Shown piece by piece: positions 35,001 to 46,745 of a stretch of DNA of 64,000 bases; position 1 is the stretch's first letter, and each line of letters opens with the position of its first letter. The translations under genes were made by a program, and so were the position numbers. Origin of the DNA: Norana najaformis (lineage: Eukaryota > Annelida > Clitellata > Crassiclitellata > Hormogastridae); assembly GCA_964023275.1 (NCBI GenBank), contig OZ029929.1, positions 8,879,937 through 8,943,936 on the forward strand, read 5' to 3'. The notes under the pieces were generated by a model that worked only from the letters and a program-made list of their open reading frames with translations, had not been told where the DNA came from and searched no databases.

Positions 35001-37803
35001 ACTTCAACTTATGCATAAAAAAATGAGCATAAAACCCCTGTAGTTAAATCTTTGCATTTGCTCCCTGCTTAGCAAGGGATCTAATTCAAATTAGAGCAAA
35101 TAGTTTACAAAACACTGAACATGCCGATGACACTTTCAAGGGCTCAATAAATTGTATTCTGCAAAAAGTGGCCATTGATGCAAAATGGTTGGATATTAGT
35201 AAAATGCAAGAAATAATTCTGAAATTGAATTCGGCTTTCAATCTAGTATGTTTTTACCCAGTTACTTTATTTGTGTACAACACAAAATCAATCACGGCTG
35301 CCACAGACGCTGAATTAGAGTTTGACAAATCAAGCAGATTGGTGATGTCAGGAAACTCAGGAAACTAACTTTACTGAGAATGCATGTTACAATGACATCA
35401 ATCTGTCTATCATTCAGACATGATTTCAAGATCTCAGCCAACTTATCACACTAATATTAATTCATTCATGTACACTTCTTTCTCATCATTTTTAGACTTT
35501 CTAAACCTTTCCAGGTGTATTTTTTAACATACATGCAGTACTGGTAACAATGCATGAAAAATCATAAAGATATACTTCAGTTGTAGCATCTAACAGCATG
35601 ATCTTTAAACTGTCAAGTATCTGGCATGTAATTATTTACTGCATCAAATAGCTCAAGACATTTTCATTGTATCTTAAGATGCACCTTTTTAAATCTGTTA
35701 GATAGCCAAACGTCAGTCTCTCTCTCTTTCTGGCTGGAAGTAATCCCTCATGGGGGAGGAGTTGGCAACACGAATCCTTCTTTTCCATTTGTTTATCTCC
35801 AGTATCTTCTTTCTTCAGTCTGAGGAGCTTTAGGTCTTGCTGAATCATGTCTCCCCATCTCTTCGTTTGTCGTCCCCGACTGCGGCGTCCATAAACCTCT
35901 GCTGTCATAATTCTTTTAATGCAGTTTTCCTCCTCTCTCCTCATCACATGACCGTACCATCTCAACCTGGCTTCTCGTACCTCAGTGCCTTTGTGCAATT
36001 CTTAAACGTGCTTTACAATTGTTTAGATACATACCTACATACATACATGCATACATACATATATATATTCATACATAATGGTAGCCACTTGAACGTAGTA
36101 TAGGCCTATTCTTTTATGCTGTAAACACGGTCGAGTGAGCGAAATGTGGAACAGGCACTAGGAAGCTGGTTCTCAACATTTTTGTTGAAGAAGAACTACA
36201 GTTTGTTTTTCTTGTTCTTATCTAACTTGCTTTGATTTATGTTACATACTGATTTTTCTTTCAATATGGCAGACAACCAGCTGGAATATTTTCTGAGCAG
36301 TGTCTAGACTGATGGTAAACCATTTTCTGCTAGAGAGCATGTTGTCTTCCATTCATCTGTCGTAGGATAAAGGTCGGAGGGGTGGTTAACATGAGAGCAG
36401 GAGATGATTACACATTCCGTTCTTCGGTTTCCACTAAGCGTAGCAGAATGTTTTCAAAATACAAATGTCTTAACTGGATTCCTTTGTCGATCCCTGCCTG
36501 CATGTTGATATTATCAGTTATCTAATCTGTTGTTGATTCTGCAGTATCATCTGTTCTGAGTAGTTGTTGTCAATCCTTTGCCATGCATGATAGCAATTTT
36601 TTTCATTGACATTCTTCTGTGGTATCTGACCTAGTTCCGTTGTCAAGCATGATCATGTCATGCTTGTTGTCAGTAATGTTCTATACTGAGTCTATAGTAC
36701 CACATGGTTAGAACTTTTTAGCATTTGTGTTTGCATCTGGCCATTTATATAACATCTCTTCAACGTGAGAAATGCGCTGATAAACTCTTATCAGCCTTAT
36801 AAAACATACACTTGCATATGAATATATACTTACACATACACATGTATATATACATATATATGTATGTGTATTTATGTATGCATGTATCCCACAAGTTCTC
36901 AGATTGATTTTGATCAAGGCCAAGGCTTGTTTGTGCTATCGAACATTGAACAGGAGTATCTGTATATATTACTATGAACATTAAGAACTGTGGCAAAGAA
37001 CCAAATACTCTTTCACTTAGACCAATTAGAGCATTAACTATACAGTTAAACCACTCCGTTAAATCAGTGCTAGAGTTCAAACTTTGGAACCCTCGGAAAG
37101 AAAGCTAAATTTTTGTCAACAACAAAACAGCTCCTGATTTGGCAGTTTGCCAAGGCATCAGCCTTTCACGTGTCCTGTGGCCAACAGACCTACAGTGACT
37201 TATAAACAACCTTACTTTACTAGCAAGTGAAACTCCCATGTCCCATGAGGAACGTAGGTCCGGCCCTCATTTCCTTTTCTTAGCCCCTTGAGCCGGCAAT
37301 GGACGAATCCCAAGGTATTGGATATGGGGCCGTGCATTGCAGGACTTGCTCTTTACTTCCCAGCTTATGCCGATACTAAATTATACTACTTGGTGACAGA
37401 GGCACGGTGTGCGCAAACAACTCGCTCAGGGTCGTTACAGGAGTCGAACCCGCAACCGCATGATCACTGATCAACCAAAATGACCGACTACTATAGATAT
37501 TGCCAAAATTAATACTTTTGTTGCTAGGGCTCTGTCTAATGCAAGGCCCTTCTGGTTTTGTTTGCATGATTAACGTTGATATCTTATTTGATTATTATTT
37601 CTGTTGCAGCTTTAAATCAGTCCCTGAATGAACGAACGGCGGACCATACTTCACCGACTGGAGACGACACAATCCAAGTTAACCCAACCCTAGATGGCGT
37701 GTTAGCAGAGGGGCAATCAGTAGGGAGTCGGGCAGAAGTGAACAGTGTTGAACCGGACGATGTGGGTGAGGAGGAGGAAGACGAGGAGGAGAATGCAGAC
37801 TAA
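29023..37803 (+). CDS. RSPH1: RSPH1, radial spoke head component 1 (gene span, 7 coding exons)
   Basis: Exons 29023-29076, 29428-29552, 30524-30618, 31688-31914, 32427-32498, 33544-33727 and 37610-37803 join in frame to 951 bp (316 residues plus TAA). Human RSPH1 is about 309 residues. The protein opens [12 protein letters not shown] and has six to seven MORN repeats (for example [20 protein letters not shown] and [20 protein letters not shown]). It then has the conserved VIPKWKA block and an acidic tail ending [11 protein letters not shown]. Radial spoke heads transmit signals between the central pair and dynein arms in motile 9+2 cilia. All phases match and no break is seen. Introns carry LINE pieces but leave every splice site intact. 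Confidence 0.97.
29428..29552 (+). CDS. RSPH1: RSPH1 exon 2: first two MORN repeats
   Basis: It encodes [20 protein letters not shown] and most of the second MORN repeat. The Arg codon is split AG|G. Confidence 0.96.
29848..30141. repeat. Imperfect tandem duplication in RSPH1 intron 2
   Basis: CACCTTTGAG-type sequence, AATTGTGCTATAGA, GTGTTGATCAATTAGAA and TTTACATTACAT occur twice in the same order about 170-190 bp apart. This looks like a duplicated LINE-tail fragment. Confidence 0.6.
30524..30618 (+). CDS. RSPH1: RSPH1 exon 3: third MORN repeat
   Basis: [20 protein letters not shown] matches human [20 protein letters not shown] almost residue for residue. It ends in phase 1 at GATG|GTACGG. 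Confidence 0.96.
31395..31640 (-). mobile_element. CR1-like LINE 3' end
   Basis: On the minus strand it ends GGCGCTTTACAAATTTACGA followed by ATTACG-like units, the same tail as the LINE at 53365-53770. It sits in RSPH1 intron 3 just before exon 4. Confidence 0.8.
31688..31914 (+). CDS. RSPH1: RSPH1 exon 4: MORN repeats 4-6
   Basis: It contains [20 protein letters not shown] and [20 protein letters not shown], matching human [20 protein letters not shown] and [20 protein letters not shown]. A LINE 3' end lies less than 50 bp before its acceptor. Confidence 0.96.
32427..32498 (+). CDS. RSPH1: RSPH1 exon 5: end of the MORN region
   Basis: [20 protein letters not shown] corresponds to human [20 protein letters not shown]. 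Both ends are phase 0. Confidence 0.95.
32499..33543 (+). other. RSPH1 intron 5
   Basis: Nothing coding or repetitive is recognised. Confidence 0.5.
33544..33727 (+). CDS. RSPH1: RSPH1 exon 6: acidic linker and PKWKA block
   Basis: [18 protein letters not shown] aligns with human EELVTVVPKWKATQITEL. It ends in phase 1 at GTACGT. Confidence 0.95.
33728..37609 (+). other. RSPH1 intron 6
   Basis: No exon is seen. It holds the LINE piece at 35740-35990, (ATAC)/(ATGT) runs near 36030-36075 and 36830-36890, and a dispersed-repeat segment near 37200-37470 shared with about 15300. Confidence 0.6.
35740..35990 (-). mobile_element. RTE/L2-like LINE C-terminal fragment
   Basis: The minus frame reads [20 protein letters not shown] and [18 protein letters not shown], the typical end of these polymerases. 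It is inserted antisense in RSPH1 intron 6. Confidence 0.88.
37610..37803 (+). CDS. RSPH1: RSPH1 exon 7: acidic C-terminus and stop
   Basis: It completes the split Ala codon and encodes a Glu/Asp-rich tail with TAA at 37801-37803. The preceding intron is 3.9 kb. Confidence 0.92.
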
Positions 37804-38111
37804 ATGAAATGAATAACCACCTAATGATACATGAAATGTCACTATGATAATAGTAAATGCCTCAAGACTTATTAAACAGTTTTAAAACCACATTTATAGA
37901 ATTTCGTAAACAAACCAATTTGAAGAAAAGTATTGGGAATCGTGTAAATGATTTAAAGCTGACGGAAGAAATTGATGTGTTTTGCACTGAAAGCCAAGAA
38001 AAGCAGTTATTGTCTATGATGAGCTATGATTTGATGATGCATTGTGATTAAAGTTTATATCCGACACTGTATTATGTTGCAACATGATCGAGTATGTCTA
38101 TGATATAAGTA

Positions 38112-38117
38112 AAATAA
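38112..38117 (+). terminator. Polyadenylation signal of RSPH1
   Basis: AATAAA lies 309 bp after the RSPH1 stop, in AT-rich 3' sequence. Confidence 0.6.
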
Positions 38118-38251
38118 ATTCATTTTAACAGAAATAATTATATAAAATGTGCATAATTAAGTTGTAATAAGTGTGATAAATTATAATTTATTCTTTAACA
38201 CTAACCCACTTGTTAACCTTTTTAAAGACAACACAAATTGTCAAGGACGTT

Positions 38252-38252
<1 letters not shown>

Positions 38253-38284
<32 letters not shown>
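38253..38284. repeat. (CA)n microsatellite
   Basis: About 16 CA units, 450 bp after the RSPH1 stop. Confidence 0.95.
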
Positions 38285-38287
<3 letters not shown>

Positions 38288-38499
38288 CACACGACTGAAT
38301 TGAATTGAGTTGCATGGTGTACCATTTAATCGGTGCAAATTATGCTTGGTAATACCATTTCCATCAGGCGTTTTGCATCTTCCAGAACCGCTTAACTCTG
38401 GCATAAACTTGTCTCATTTGTTGGAGCCGAACCAAACTTCTTTTTTACTCCCTCTCTTCTAGATGCTCTGTTTTTACTCTGTTCTCGCCTTCGCCTCCC

Positions 38500-38690
38500 A
38501 GCCTTGCAATCACCTCCCTTGCCTTGCACTCTCCACCCTGCCTTGCAATCACCTCCCTTGCCTTGCACTCTCCACCCTGCCTTGCAATCACCTCCCTTGC
38601 CTTGCACTCTCCACCCTGCCTTGCAATCACCTCCCTTGCCTTGCGCTCTCCACCCTGCCTTGCAATCTCTCTGCTTTGCCCTCTCCTCCT
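38500..38690. repeat. 39-bp minisatellite, about 4.5 copies
   Basis: Units contain CTTGCCTTGCACTCTCCACC and TGCCTTGCAATCACC. Their multiple-of-three length opens frames on both strands, which are not genes. Confidence 0.92.
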
Positions 38691-38774
38691 TGCCTTGGAC
38701 TTCTCCCGTCCGTCGTTCATGGTAGTGAGTGTTTCAGTTCTTTAATCAAACTGATCTGAACTTAAATTGTAAAT

Positions 38775-39005
38775 TAAAAGTGACCGTATGGCCTCGACTC
38801 TGCTTATTTTTCAATGAATTGATCGGGTGAGATCATTCACCACCGTTGCCCGTTTGACTGGGCGCCACACCATTTAAGATCCCCGTTTACGGACCGTGCT
38901 TGCCGGGAGATTCATATCTATGAAATTACAGCCACGATCGGAATGCGAACCGGGATACATGATGTTCAGTCCAATGCATAACATCGGCATTACGATCAGC
39001 CTACG
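38775..39005 (-). mobile_element. tRNA-derived SINE, family 2 (copy 1)
   Basis: Read on the minus strand: a tRNA-like head with the B box GGTTCGCATTCC, a shared core (TTAAATGGTGTGGCGCCCAG, GGGCAACGGTGGTGAATGAT) and a tail GTCGAGGCCATACGGTC. The core and tail recur at 41700, 48725, 54178 and 59388. Confidence 0.82.
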
Positions 39006-39009
39006 CGAA

Positions 39010-40862
39010 CGGCATCAAAGTGCCTTCGCAATCAAAAAAGACTGCTTTAAAGCTGAGCGATAATGTTCTGTGGAAAACCAGCCAGATTTAAATAGTTTCG
39101 ACATGAGATACTGTAGATACTCTATAAATACTTTTGTTTTGCATGAGTCTGCGAATCTTCCTTTGACAGTGGGCGTTCAGAAACAATGGTTAAATTCTCT
39201 GTAGTGGTATTCAATAGTATATGTTTAATATTATATATAAATAAATAGGTTCAACATAGCAATTCTAACTTTCCGGGGGCAGATAATCATACGTCTAGAT
39301 CGTAGTTGGGAGTCACTCTTTCTACTTCTGGACAATGTTCTCTACATTGTTCATTCAGGCGACGAGATGTAATCATGAAGGATTAGGGTCAGTTTCTAAT
39401 CGTCTTTAGCCTTGTACGTAACTGCCTGATCAGCAAATGACCATAACAGTGTGTAATGTAAACCCTAAAGCGATGCCTTCAAGGCTCTTGTCAGTTTTGG
39501 TTTTCGTGTTGAGGTCTAAACTAACCAGCATCTTTTGAGGATCTATTAGCCAGAAGAGGGCTAGATAGCATGCATTCGTTGCATGCGCTCTAATAAACGT
39601 GAAATGAGCAGCAGCGACTAGGCTAACAGAAGGTTTGGAAGAAGCCAAATGGTGGGGTGAGGGTGAAGTTGAATGACCCCTTCGTCCTCTGACGATTTCA
39701 AGATACGACGCCATGTCTGCTTAATCACCCTCACCACACCAGCAGACGATCGAAAAATGCTCCATAGCTTAGCAATGAAAATAATTTACAACTTCAGCGC
39801 CTAATTATGTCACTCGTGCAGCATATTATCCGGGGTTACAAGGGACGGGAGATTTGGGTGTATCTTTCGGGTGACACCCTGCAGTAAACACACGAGGGCT
39901 AAGGCTGTTCTCCGTAGGCTTTTTGTATCGATGACCCCTTGGCCTTCAGATAATCCGATCTGTCCTGCTTCTTTCGATCGAATATGGAAGCCGGTCGACC
40001 TTCAGTTGACAACAATTTTCAGTATATAAATTGCAATAATGTCAATAAAATTTCAATCAATCAATCGACCGATCGTTCGATCCATCGATCAATCAATCAA
40101 TCAATCAATAGGAAAACAATGTAGAGGCAACACTAGCTATTACAGTTTACAAGTCTACACGTACACTACAGTAAGCAAACAGTAACCGATAGTAAATAGC
40201 CTGCAGAAATGAGTAACATGCAGTAAGTAGTAGCCAATAGAAAATAGTATCCTATGACTGTGGAGGGAGTGGACGAAGAAAGGAAGAGCGTAGGAGGAAG
40301 GGAGGAATAGCTTATAAGTCTAATTCACGATGGAACAGGTGACGGCTAGGTGATCGTTCATAGAGTGTGAGGCAATCTAGTGCTCACTCAACCCTCCATT
40401 CTTTCTGGTTAGCAAATGAGTACCAGTACAAGTTGGAAGGAAGGAAGGAAAGGCAGAGGAAAGTTAGGAATGATTAAAGAGAGGAAAGATGGAAGGAAGG
40501 GGTGGCGGTAGGAGAGCACGGTATTAGGATGAGGAGGAGAAGGAGAAGGAGGAGGAGGAAGAAGAAGAGGAGTAGGAGGAGAAATAAGGAGGTTGTGAAG
40601 GAAGCGATATAGTTGTGTACTATGGAATTCCAAAGTGGCAAATTCCTTTCCCAGCGGCGGTGGCTGGTTGGAAGATCTTGCGTCTGCGTTAGCGAGCGAA
40701 GGGGGGAAGAAGAGATGGAGGCAGAGAAACAGTTAGACAGACAGTCAGACATACAAGCCAAGACAAGCTACAGCCACCGCTAGCAAACGCAAAAACGCTT
40801 AACAAGTTAAGCGCAGGCTGAGTAAACATTCGCCAGCGAAGATCGAGACAGAATCATATATA
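39010..40862. other. Gene-free stretch between RSPH1 and the PDZ gene
   Basis: It contains an (AATC)n-tailed element end near 39840-40110 and a purine-rich GGAA/GGA tract at 40437-40600. Further 3' exons of the PDZ gene would have to lie here on the minus strand, but none is recognised. Confidence 0.5.
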
Positions 40863-41057
40863 CAGACAGACAGACAGACAGACAGACAGGCAGACAGACA
40901 GACAGACAGACAGGCAGACAGACAGACAGACAGGCAGGCAGGCAGACAGACAGACAGACAGGTAGACAGACAGACAGGCAGGCAGGCAGGCAGGCAGGCA
41001 GACAGACAGACAGGCAGACAGACAGACAGACAGACAAAGAAGACAGACAGACAGATG
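40863..41057. repeat. (CAGA)/(CAGG)n tetranucleotide array
   Basis: Interleaved CAGA and CAGG units span about 195 bp. Cys/Leu/Ser- and Cys/Leu/Pro-type ORFs here are shadows. Confidence 0.95.
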
Positions 41058-41147
41058 AATCCGTTAGAGATAGAAGGGGTCGAGCAATGTGTGGAGAGAG
41101 AAGAGGTGTTAAGAGGACTGAGGGAATCACTCAGCAGCAGCAGCAAC

Positions 41148-41344
41148 CTGCAGCTTGGGCATCTGATGAGTCGGCGAGGTCGTCTGCTGGCAAGGTCTCT
41201 TCGAGGACCTGGTAGGTCTTTGGCTTGATCTGCTTGTACGTCGGTCCGCCCAGTTTAGGAATCGGCTGTTCGTCGATCATCACCCTTGGCTCAGCCTCCG
41301 GGTGACTGGAACTCGGAGCCTGGAGCACTGCTATGGCGCCCTCC
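41148..41344 (-). CDS. PDZ gene exon 3
   Basis: The split Arg codon AG|G joins exon 2 to EGAIAVLQAPSSSHPEAEPR and the PTYKQIKPKTYQVLEE motif. The frame remains open to a stop at 41131-41133, after four Cys from a CTG run. Confidence 0.8.
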
Positions 41345-42440
41345 CTAAACACGAATCCATCACACGTATGCTGTTATATGAACTGTGTGTGTCTGTCTGT
41401 CCGTATGCATTTCTATGGGTGTTTGTATGTCTGTGTGTGTGTCTGTCCGTCCGTCCGTCTGTCTGTCACAAATGTCTGTGTGTGTGTCCGTCCGTCCGTC
41501 CGTCATTTCAAACTGAAATGCCTGAGGAAAGATTCGCCAGACTCATTATCTACTGAGTCGGATGCGAAGACTGTTGCGCAGGTTTTGAACCCAATAGCCG
41601 GTCAGCTAAATAATAAACTACCCTATTCTGTGTACATTTGCGCTAGTTCGGCAAAAGGTTCCCTCCTGGGGGAAATTCTCTGTTGCTTCCAGGTAGCTAC
41701 AGGCCACCCGTTTGAATAGGCGTCGCGCCATTTAAGGTCCCCGCACAGCTGGGCAACAAGTCCTCCAGGCGATCGACCGTAAAGACTTGTCACCGGCGGA
41801 CAGATAATGATCGATTAAAGCGATTATGATAGCCATTTACTCGTTGCAATTCGCAAACAGAAAGTTGACAGACAGACACACAGACAGACACACAGACAGA
41901 CACACTAACACACAGACACAGACAGACTGACTGACTGACTGACTGACCGACCGACCGACTGACTGACTGACTGACTGACTGACTGACTGACTGACTGACT
42001 GACCTTCCTAATTACACATGCTTCCACAGACAGATACCTGACTGACCGACCGACTGACTGACTGACCTTTGGATAGTAAGGTCGAGATCGTTTCCAGCTC
42101 GAAGCATTTCTCCTTTGACCTGAGCATGAGTCATATTGGCTGTACTGATTCCACCGATAGCGAGGACCAAGTCACCCGGTTGCAGCCCCACCTGGGCCCC
42201 TCTGCCCTTGGGTTGGACCTGGAAAACACCCCACGTTCACATGCAATGACCCGTCCACACTTAGAACAGTAATCCTAACAAAAGGCTAGGAGAGAGTGAG
42301 GTGCTTAAAACTTGCTGACAATGCAAAGTCGACTATTTGAACGTTTGGAGATATGGTTGAGAGGAAGTAAAAATATACTTTGTCAGACGATAAATCAATG
42401 ATGCCCTGTCTGTCTGTCTATCTGTCTGTCTGTCTGTTTG

Positions 42441-42474
<34 letters not shown>

Positions 42475-44160
42475 TGTCTATCTGTCCTTCCGTCTGTCTC
42501 TCTGATCTTCTGCATGGCTTGCTGGATCCAACTATCTATCGATCCCTACATCCACCCATCCATCTATTCATCTGTCCATCCAGCCCTCAGTCAATGCATC
42601 ACCAGCAATCCATCCACACACTCTTCCTCGGGTTCTCTGCCCTCTGGCAGGTACGAACGTCAAACGGCGAAATTCCTGACGTTGTTGGGCCTCCACCATC
42701 ATCCAGTCTGGTAGCATTTGTCTAGGTCTTCCTCTTCTTTCCCTCCGTTCTTCCCTCTATGATGTCTCTCAGAAATGAATCATCTTTCAGTACATGTCCA
42801 CACACTCATTCAGTCTGTTAATCCAACAGTCTGTTAATCCAATCCGCCAATCCCCAAATATACGTAATTTCATCCATGCCTGTATAAACATCGGTTGTGA
42901 AAGTCTACGAAAGTCACTCTCTCAAGTTCACGGGAGGATCATCCAGAAGTAGTTTACAAGGGAGACTATGTACGTGCAAGGAAGGCCGTATATAAAGTCA
43001 AGACTTATGCCGGCATTTTTCTCTTGAACTGAAGCTAGACTTAGGACTTAAACTGTTCATATTGTTGCATCTTATTTTGTGCTGCTGGTTTACTGTTTTG
43101 TACGCATCGTTGCTGTTGCAAAGTGTGGAGTGTTTGTCTCGCGCTAAATACGGAATAGTTACTTACCTAACTTCGACGACTTTACCCGTTGGTATTTCAA
43201 GCAGAAAATTTCATCTCGTTTGACGACCGCGTTTTAGCTTGACAAACTTTTTATGACCGTTTTGCTGCATTTTGATGATCTTTTTCTTTGGCTCCCAGTT
43301 TTAAAACCTCTTTGGTTTCCCCGTTTAATCGTCACAATTTTATTGTAAACGTTTAGAGGGCAACCAGTTTTGGGGTAAACTCAACGGCGTGGCCCCCAAA
43401 ATAAAATTGAGGCCATGGCCGGATTGATCAACCTCAATAATATATAGTATAACATGTATAATTTATTGATAATTTGTAATAGATTGGTAATAATAATTAT
43501 TAGTAACTTCTAATGCGCCGGTGTCTAGCGTACAAGGCGTCAGCCGATGGCACACCAAAGCCAAGCCGCAATCAGGTCAATATCCAGAAGGGCAGTCCAC
43601 AAGACAGAGAAGCAGCCTACGGTGGATAAGCAATTAGCTCTCTAGATCTGCCCTTGCTTAAACGGACCTTATAGTTTTCCGCAGGGGTTGACCCTTGAAC
43701 AGGGGTTGACCTTTGAACTGCCACCAGTGGCATTTTTAACCTCTCATCAAAATAAATTGCATAGCATCACAGCATGCCAGGATGAGACCTGATGTGAGGT
43801 CATCGAGGGCATTAGCCCGTTACAGCGCCTACCATTTCAACATCATAGGATCACGGGGTCACGTGGGAGGGCACCTGCGGTTGATGACGCACAAGCATAA
43901 CAAGCATATCTCGACGATAAGCAGAACCAATCAGACTGTAAGGTCAAAACAATTGCAATAATTAGAGTGACGTAGGGAGAAGGCCTATTATGATTGACTA
44001 TAATCTATAGATGGATGAATGCATGCCTACGGATTCTAATGCCCCACTTCAGCAGATAACACACCCATTATATATATTTATATACATCGCGCTTTTGAGG
44101 TGAATTCATACATTCCCGCGATATAAATACATGATTAATAATAATAGCAATATAATGCAG

Positions 44161-44215
<55 letters not shown>

Positions 44216-45369
44216 TTGTATAGTGGGTGCGCGTGGGTTTGGGCGTGGTATGCTTTGAGTGTGCGCCATGGTTTAGACCGTCAATATTAGTTATGTCTTT
44301 CCTACGTATTAAACAAGGGAGGATAGCACTGGTGGCCCTCATGCCATAAGTGAGGGAAGGTGAACACTAAAGAAGTGAAGAAAGAAGATAAAGAAAAAAG
44401 AAACATATACGAACATTTCTAGTCTAAAATTTTAAAATTTAAGATTTAATTTTAAAATTTAAAATGTTCATAAAACCTCTAATGAATATTTATAGATTAT
44501 GACACTCCAAGGACGCTTGCCCCAATAACTTGCAACCAAGACAAGGTAGGGGAGTATTGGAAAAACCGATCTCCCGCCTCCCCACTGGGGTTTTCTGGCT
44601 GGGTAGACAGCTTACCTGTCTTGGACCCCATAGTTTGAATATAGGACACATTGGCCCATGTGCTCCGTTTTGCTATGATACCAATCATCTTCAGACGTCG
44701 TTAAATAAACGTTATCATATTAACTGAATAACTATAGTTAAATACTTAGTTCTGTGAGGCTTAATTGTTCGCCGTCGGCCTAGGCGTTGATAATGACGAC
44801 GACGACGACGATGAAGATGATGATGATGATGGTAGAGGTGATGATGACGATGAAGAAGAAGAAGATGATGATGGTATGGCACTAATGGTGATAGAGACGC
44901 CATGTTTCGACTCTCATTAAACTACATCGTCACTATCACTAATTAAGTCAGTCAACAGTCAAGTCGGTAAGTAGGTCGGTAAGTAAGTAAGTCAGTAAAT
45001 AAGTCGGTCAATAATACCAACCAAACAACCAACTGAGCAACCAATGAAAAACAACATAAAAATCAAATGCCAACAACCCCATCTGTGTCTGTCTGTCTGT
45101 CCGTCCGTCCGTCGGACTGTCTGTCTATCTGTCTGTCTGTCTTTCTCTTCGATGATTCTATCAGTATCTTGCTGGTTTTTATCTCTCTTTCTTGGCCTCT
45201 TTCTCGGTCGTCGTCTAGGGCCGCAGACGTGTATGTTTTCTGGAAAGATAAGGACACTTACGTGTTCGACGTGAAGGGGCAGCCCCTGGTCGACTCCGCC
45301 CTTGAGACGGAACCCCCATGGCTGAGTTGTTTCCATGCGCCGCAACTGAATGACGGCCACGTTAGCCAT
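41148..45369 (-). CDS. PDLIM/Zasp-like PDZ-domain protein (gene span, 3 exons, 3' end uncertain)
   Basis: Exons 45262-45369, 42067-42218 and about 41148-41344 join in frame. Residues 1-85 form one PDZ domain: QPWGFRLKGGVDQGLPL carries the ligand loop, then GLQPGDLVLAIGGIS, then ANMTHAQVKGEML and DLTIQR, as in PDLIM1 and ZASP/LDB3. A tail with GGPTYKQIKPKTYQVLEETL follows. PDZ-LIM proteins scaffold actinin and kinases at Z-discs and stress fibres. No LIM domain is seen here. Either exon 3 splices on at CAG|GTTGCT (41148) to exons not recognised, or the reading frame ends at 41131 as a PDZ-only form. Confidence 0.86.
41700..41765 (-). mobile_element. SINE family 2 fragment
   Basis: The core segment only: CACCCGTTTGAATAGGCGTC and GCCATTTAAGGTCCCCG on the plus strand. 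It lies in the intron between PDZ exons 2 and 3. Confidence 0.7.
41871..42066. repeat. (CAGA)n and (CTGA)n arrays abutting PDZ exon 2
   Basis: CAGACACA/CAGA units run to about 41925, then CTGA/CCGA units to 42004. After a short gap more CTGA/CCGA units end exactly at the exon 2 donor. Confidence 0.92.
42067..42218 (-). CDS. PDZ gene exon 2
   Basis: After a TTTTCCAG acceptor it encodes VQPKGRGAQVGLQPGDLVLA and the second PDZ helix. The donor, GTCAGT, is the first unit of a GTCA tetranucleotide run. Confidence 0.88.
42405..42490. repeat. (CTGT)/(CCTG)n array
   Basis: CTGT units pass into seven CCTG units and back, in the intron between PDZ exons 1 and 2. Confidence 0.93.
44163..44212. repeat. 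(AT)n microsatellite
   Basis: About 25 AT units. Confidence 0.95.
44790..44875. repeat. (GAC)/(GAT)n trinucleotide tract
   Basis: GAC units followed by GAT units with interruptions. Confidence 0.9.
45082..45152. repeat. (CTGT)/(CCGT)n array
   Basis: Mixed CTGT and CCGT units in PDZ intron 1, about 110 bp downstream of exon 1 on the minus strand. Confidence 0.9.
45262..45369 (-). CDS. PDZ gene exon 1
   Basis: ATG at 45369 begins MANVAVIQLRRMETTQPWGF. Thirty-six codons end LHVEH before a GTAAGT donor, phase 0. A CCTG array starts 270 bp upstream of the ATG. Confidence 0.88.
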
Positions 45370-45637
45370 TTCCCTGTTCTTTTCTTTTCCTTCAATTAAA
45401 ATCCAAAACTTCTGATCTCAACAAGTATCCGTCGTTCGGTTAACTTCGACGACGCTAGTCTCAACTCCGCCGGACCGACGTTGAGGCCGTGAGTGCCTAT
45501 ATTTAGCGCCTACTAGGAGCCGGAGACTGGTGGAGTCTGCAGGGGCAGCGACCGATGCTAAGCCTCGTGAGTCGCGGATCCGCGGATCTCCCGAACGAAC
45601 AGCAAATGAACGTAAAACGCCGCGTCTTACAAGCAAT

Positions 45638-45795
<158 letters not shown>

Positions 45796-46441
45796 AAATA
45801 CCGTAGGCGCATTCATAAGAACGTCGAGCGGATAGGTATGTCCTACCTAGATTTTAAAGAAGGCAAATTTAGGCATGATACTGTTGTTTTCGTTTAGTGG
45901 AAACACCCTATAAACAAGTCACCGAGGCTTGAGCCTCAAAGTAAGCCTTGCATAGCTTAAGCAGATTCTCAATTTAACACGAAACAACCAAGAAACGACA
46001 CCATTTCGGCAATTAAAAGGTAGAAAACTTTGAAACTCACTGGTTTGAGGAATGTTCACATACTCGCTAACTCACTCACTTGCTCACCCACTCACTCACC
46101 CACTCGCTCATTCGCAAAATTTAAACACGTGATCTCTCTACCTGTAATCCGTCAAGGTTCTGCTTTGTTCGAACAACTTCTAAGAGCACACATACTCTTG
46201 GTGCGGCTGCTGTGTGTTATGCGTCCAATTAACGGTGGTTAGGAGTTCAGGTCTAGGGATAAAAGAAGGCCTGTTCAGGAAAAGGAGGAGGAGGAGGTAG
46301 GAGGGGGGATAGATGCCCTTTCCTGAGGGGGTTCGCTGATGCCACTCACTTAACTTGAGCCCTCTGTCTACGCAACATGCTTCGCCATACGGCCATCCGT
46401 CGGCAGCTGCATGCGTCGGGATGCGAAGGAGATGGGGACTA

Positions 46442-46698
46442 CACGGACGGACGGACGGACGGACGGACGGACGGACGGACGGACGGACGGACGGACGGAC
46501 GGACGGACGGACGGACGGACGGACGGACGGACGGACGGACGGACGGACGGACGGACGGACGGACGGACGGACGGACGGACGGACGGACGGACGGACGGAC
46601 GGACGGACGGACGGACGGACGGACGGACGGACGGACGGACGGACGGACGGACGGACGGACGGACGGACGGACGGACGGACGGACGGACGGACGGACGG
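46442..46698. repeat. (ACGG)n array, about 64 uninterrupted units
   Basis: The tract is pure ACGG for about 257 bp. It reads as T-D-G-R on one strand and P-S-V-R on the other, which explains the long ORFs here. Confidence 0.97.
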
Positions 46699-46745
46699 AG
46701 ATAGTGACTTGGTGAGAAGCAGAAAAAGAAATGGTTTAGAGAGGG

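Larger units (their letters stand above)
42491..45081 (-). other. PDZ gene intron 1, remainder
   Basis: No exon is seen. It includes an (AT)n at 44163-44212, GAC/GAT triplets at 44790-44875 and dispersed-repeat-like sequence at 43500-43900. Confidence 0.5.
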
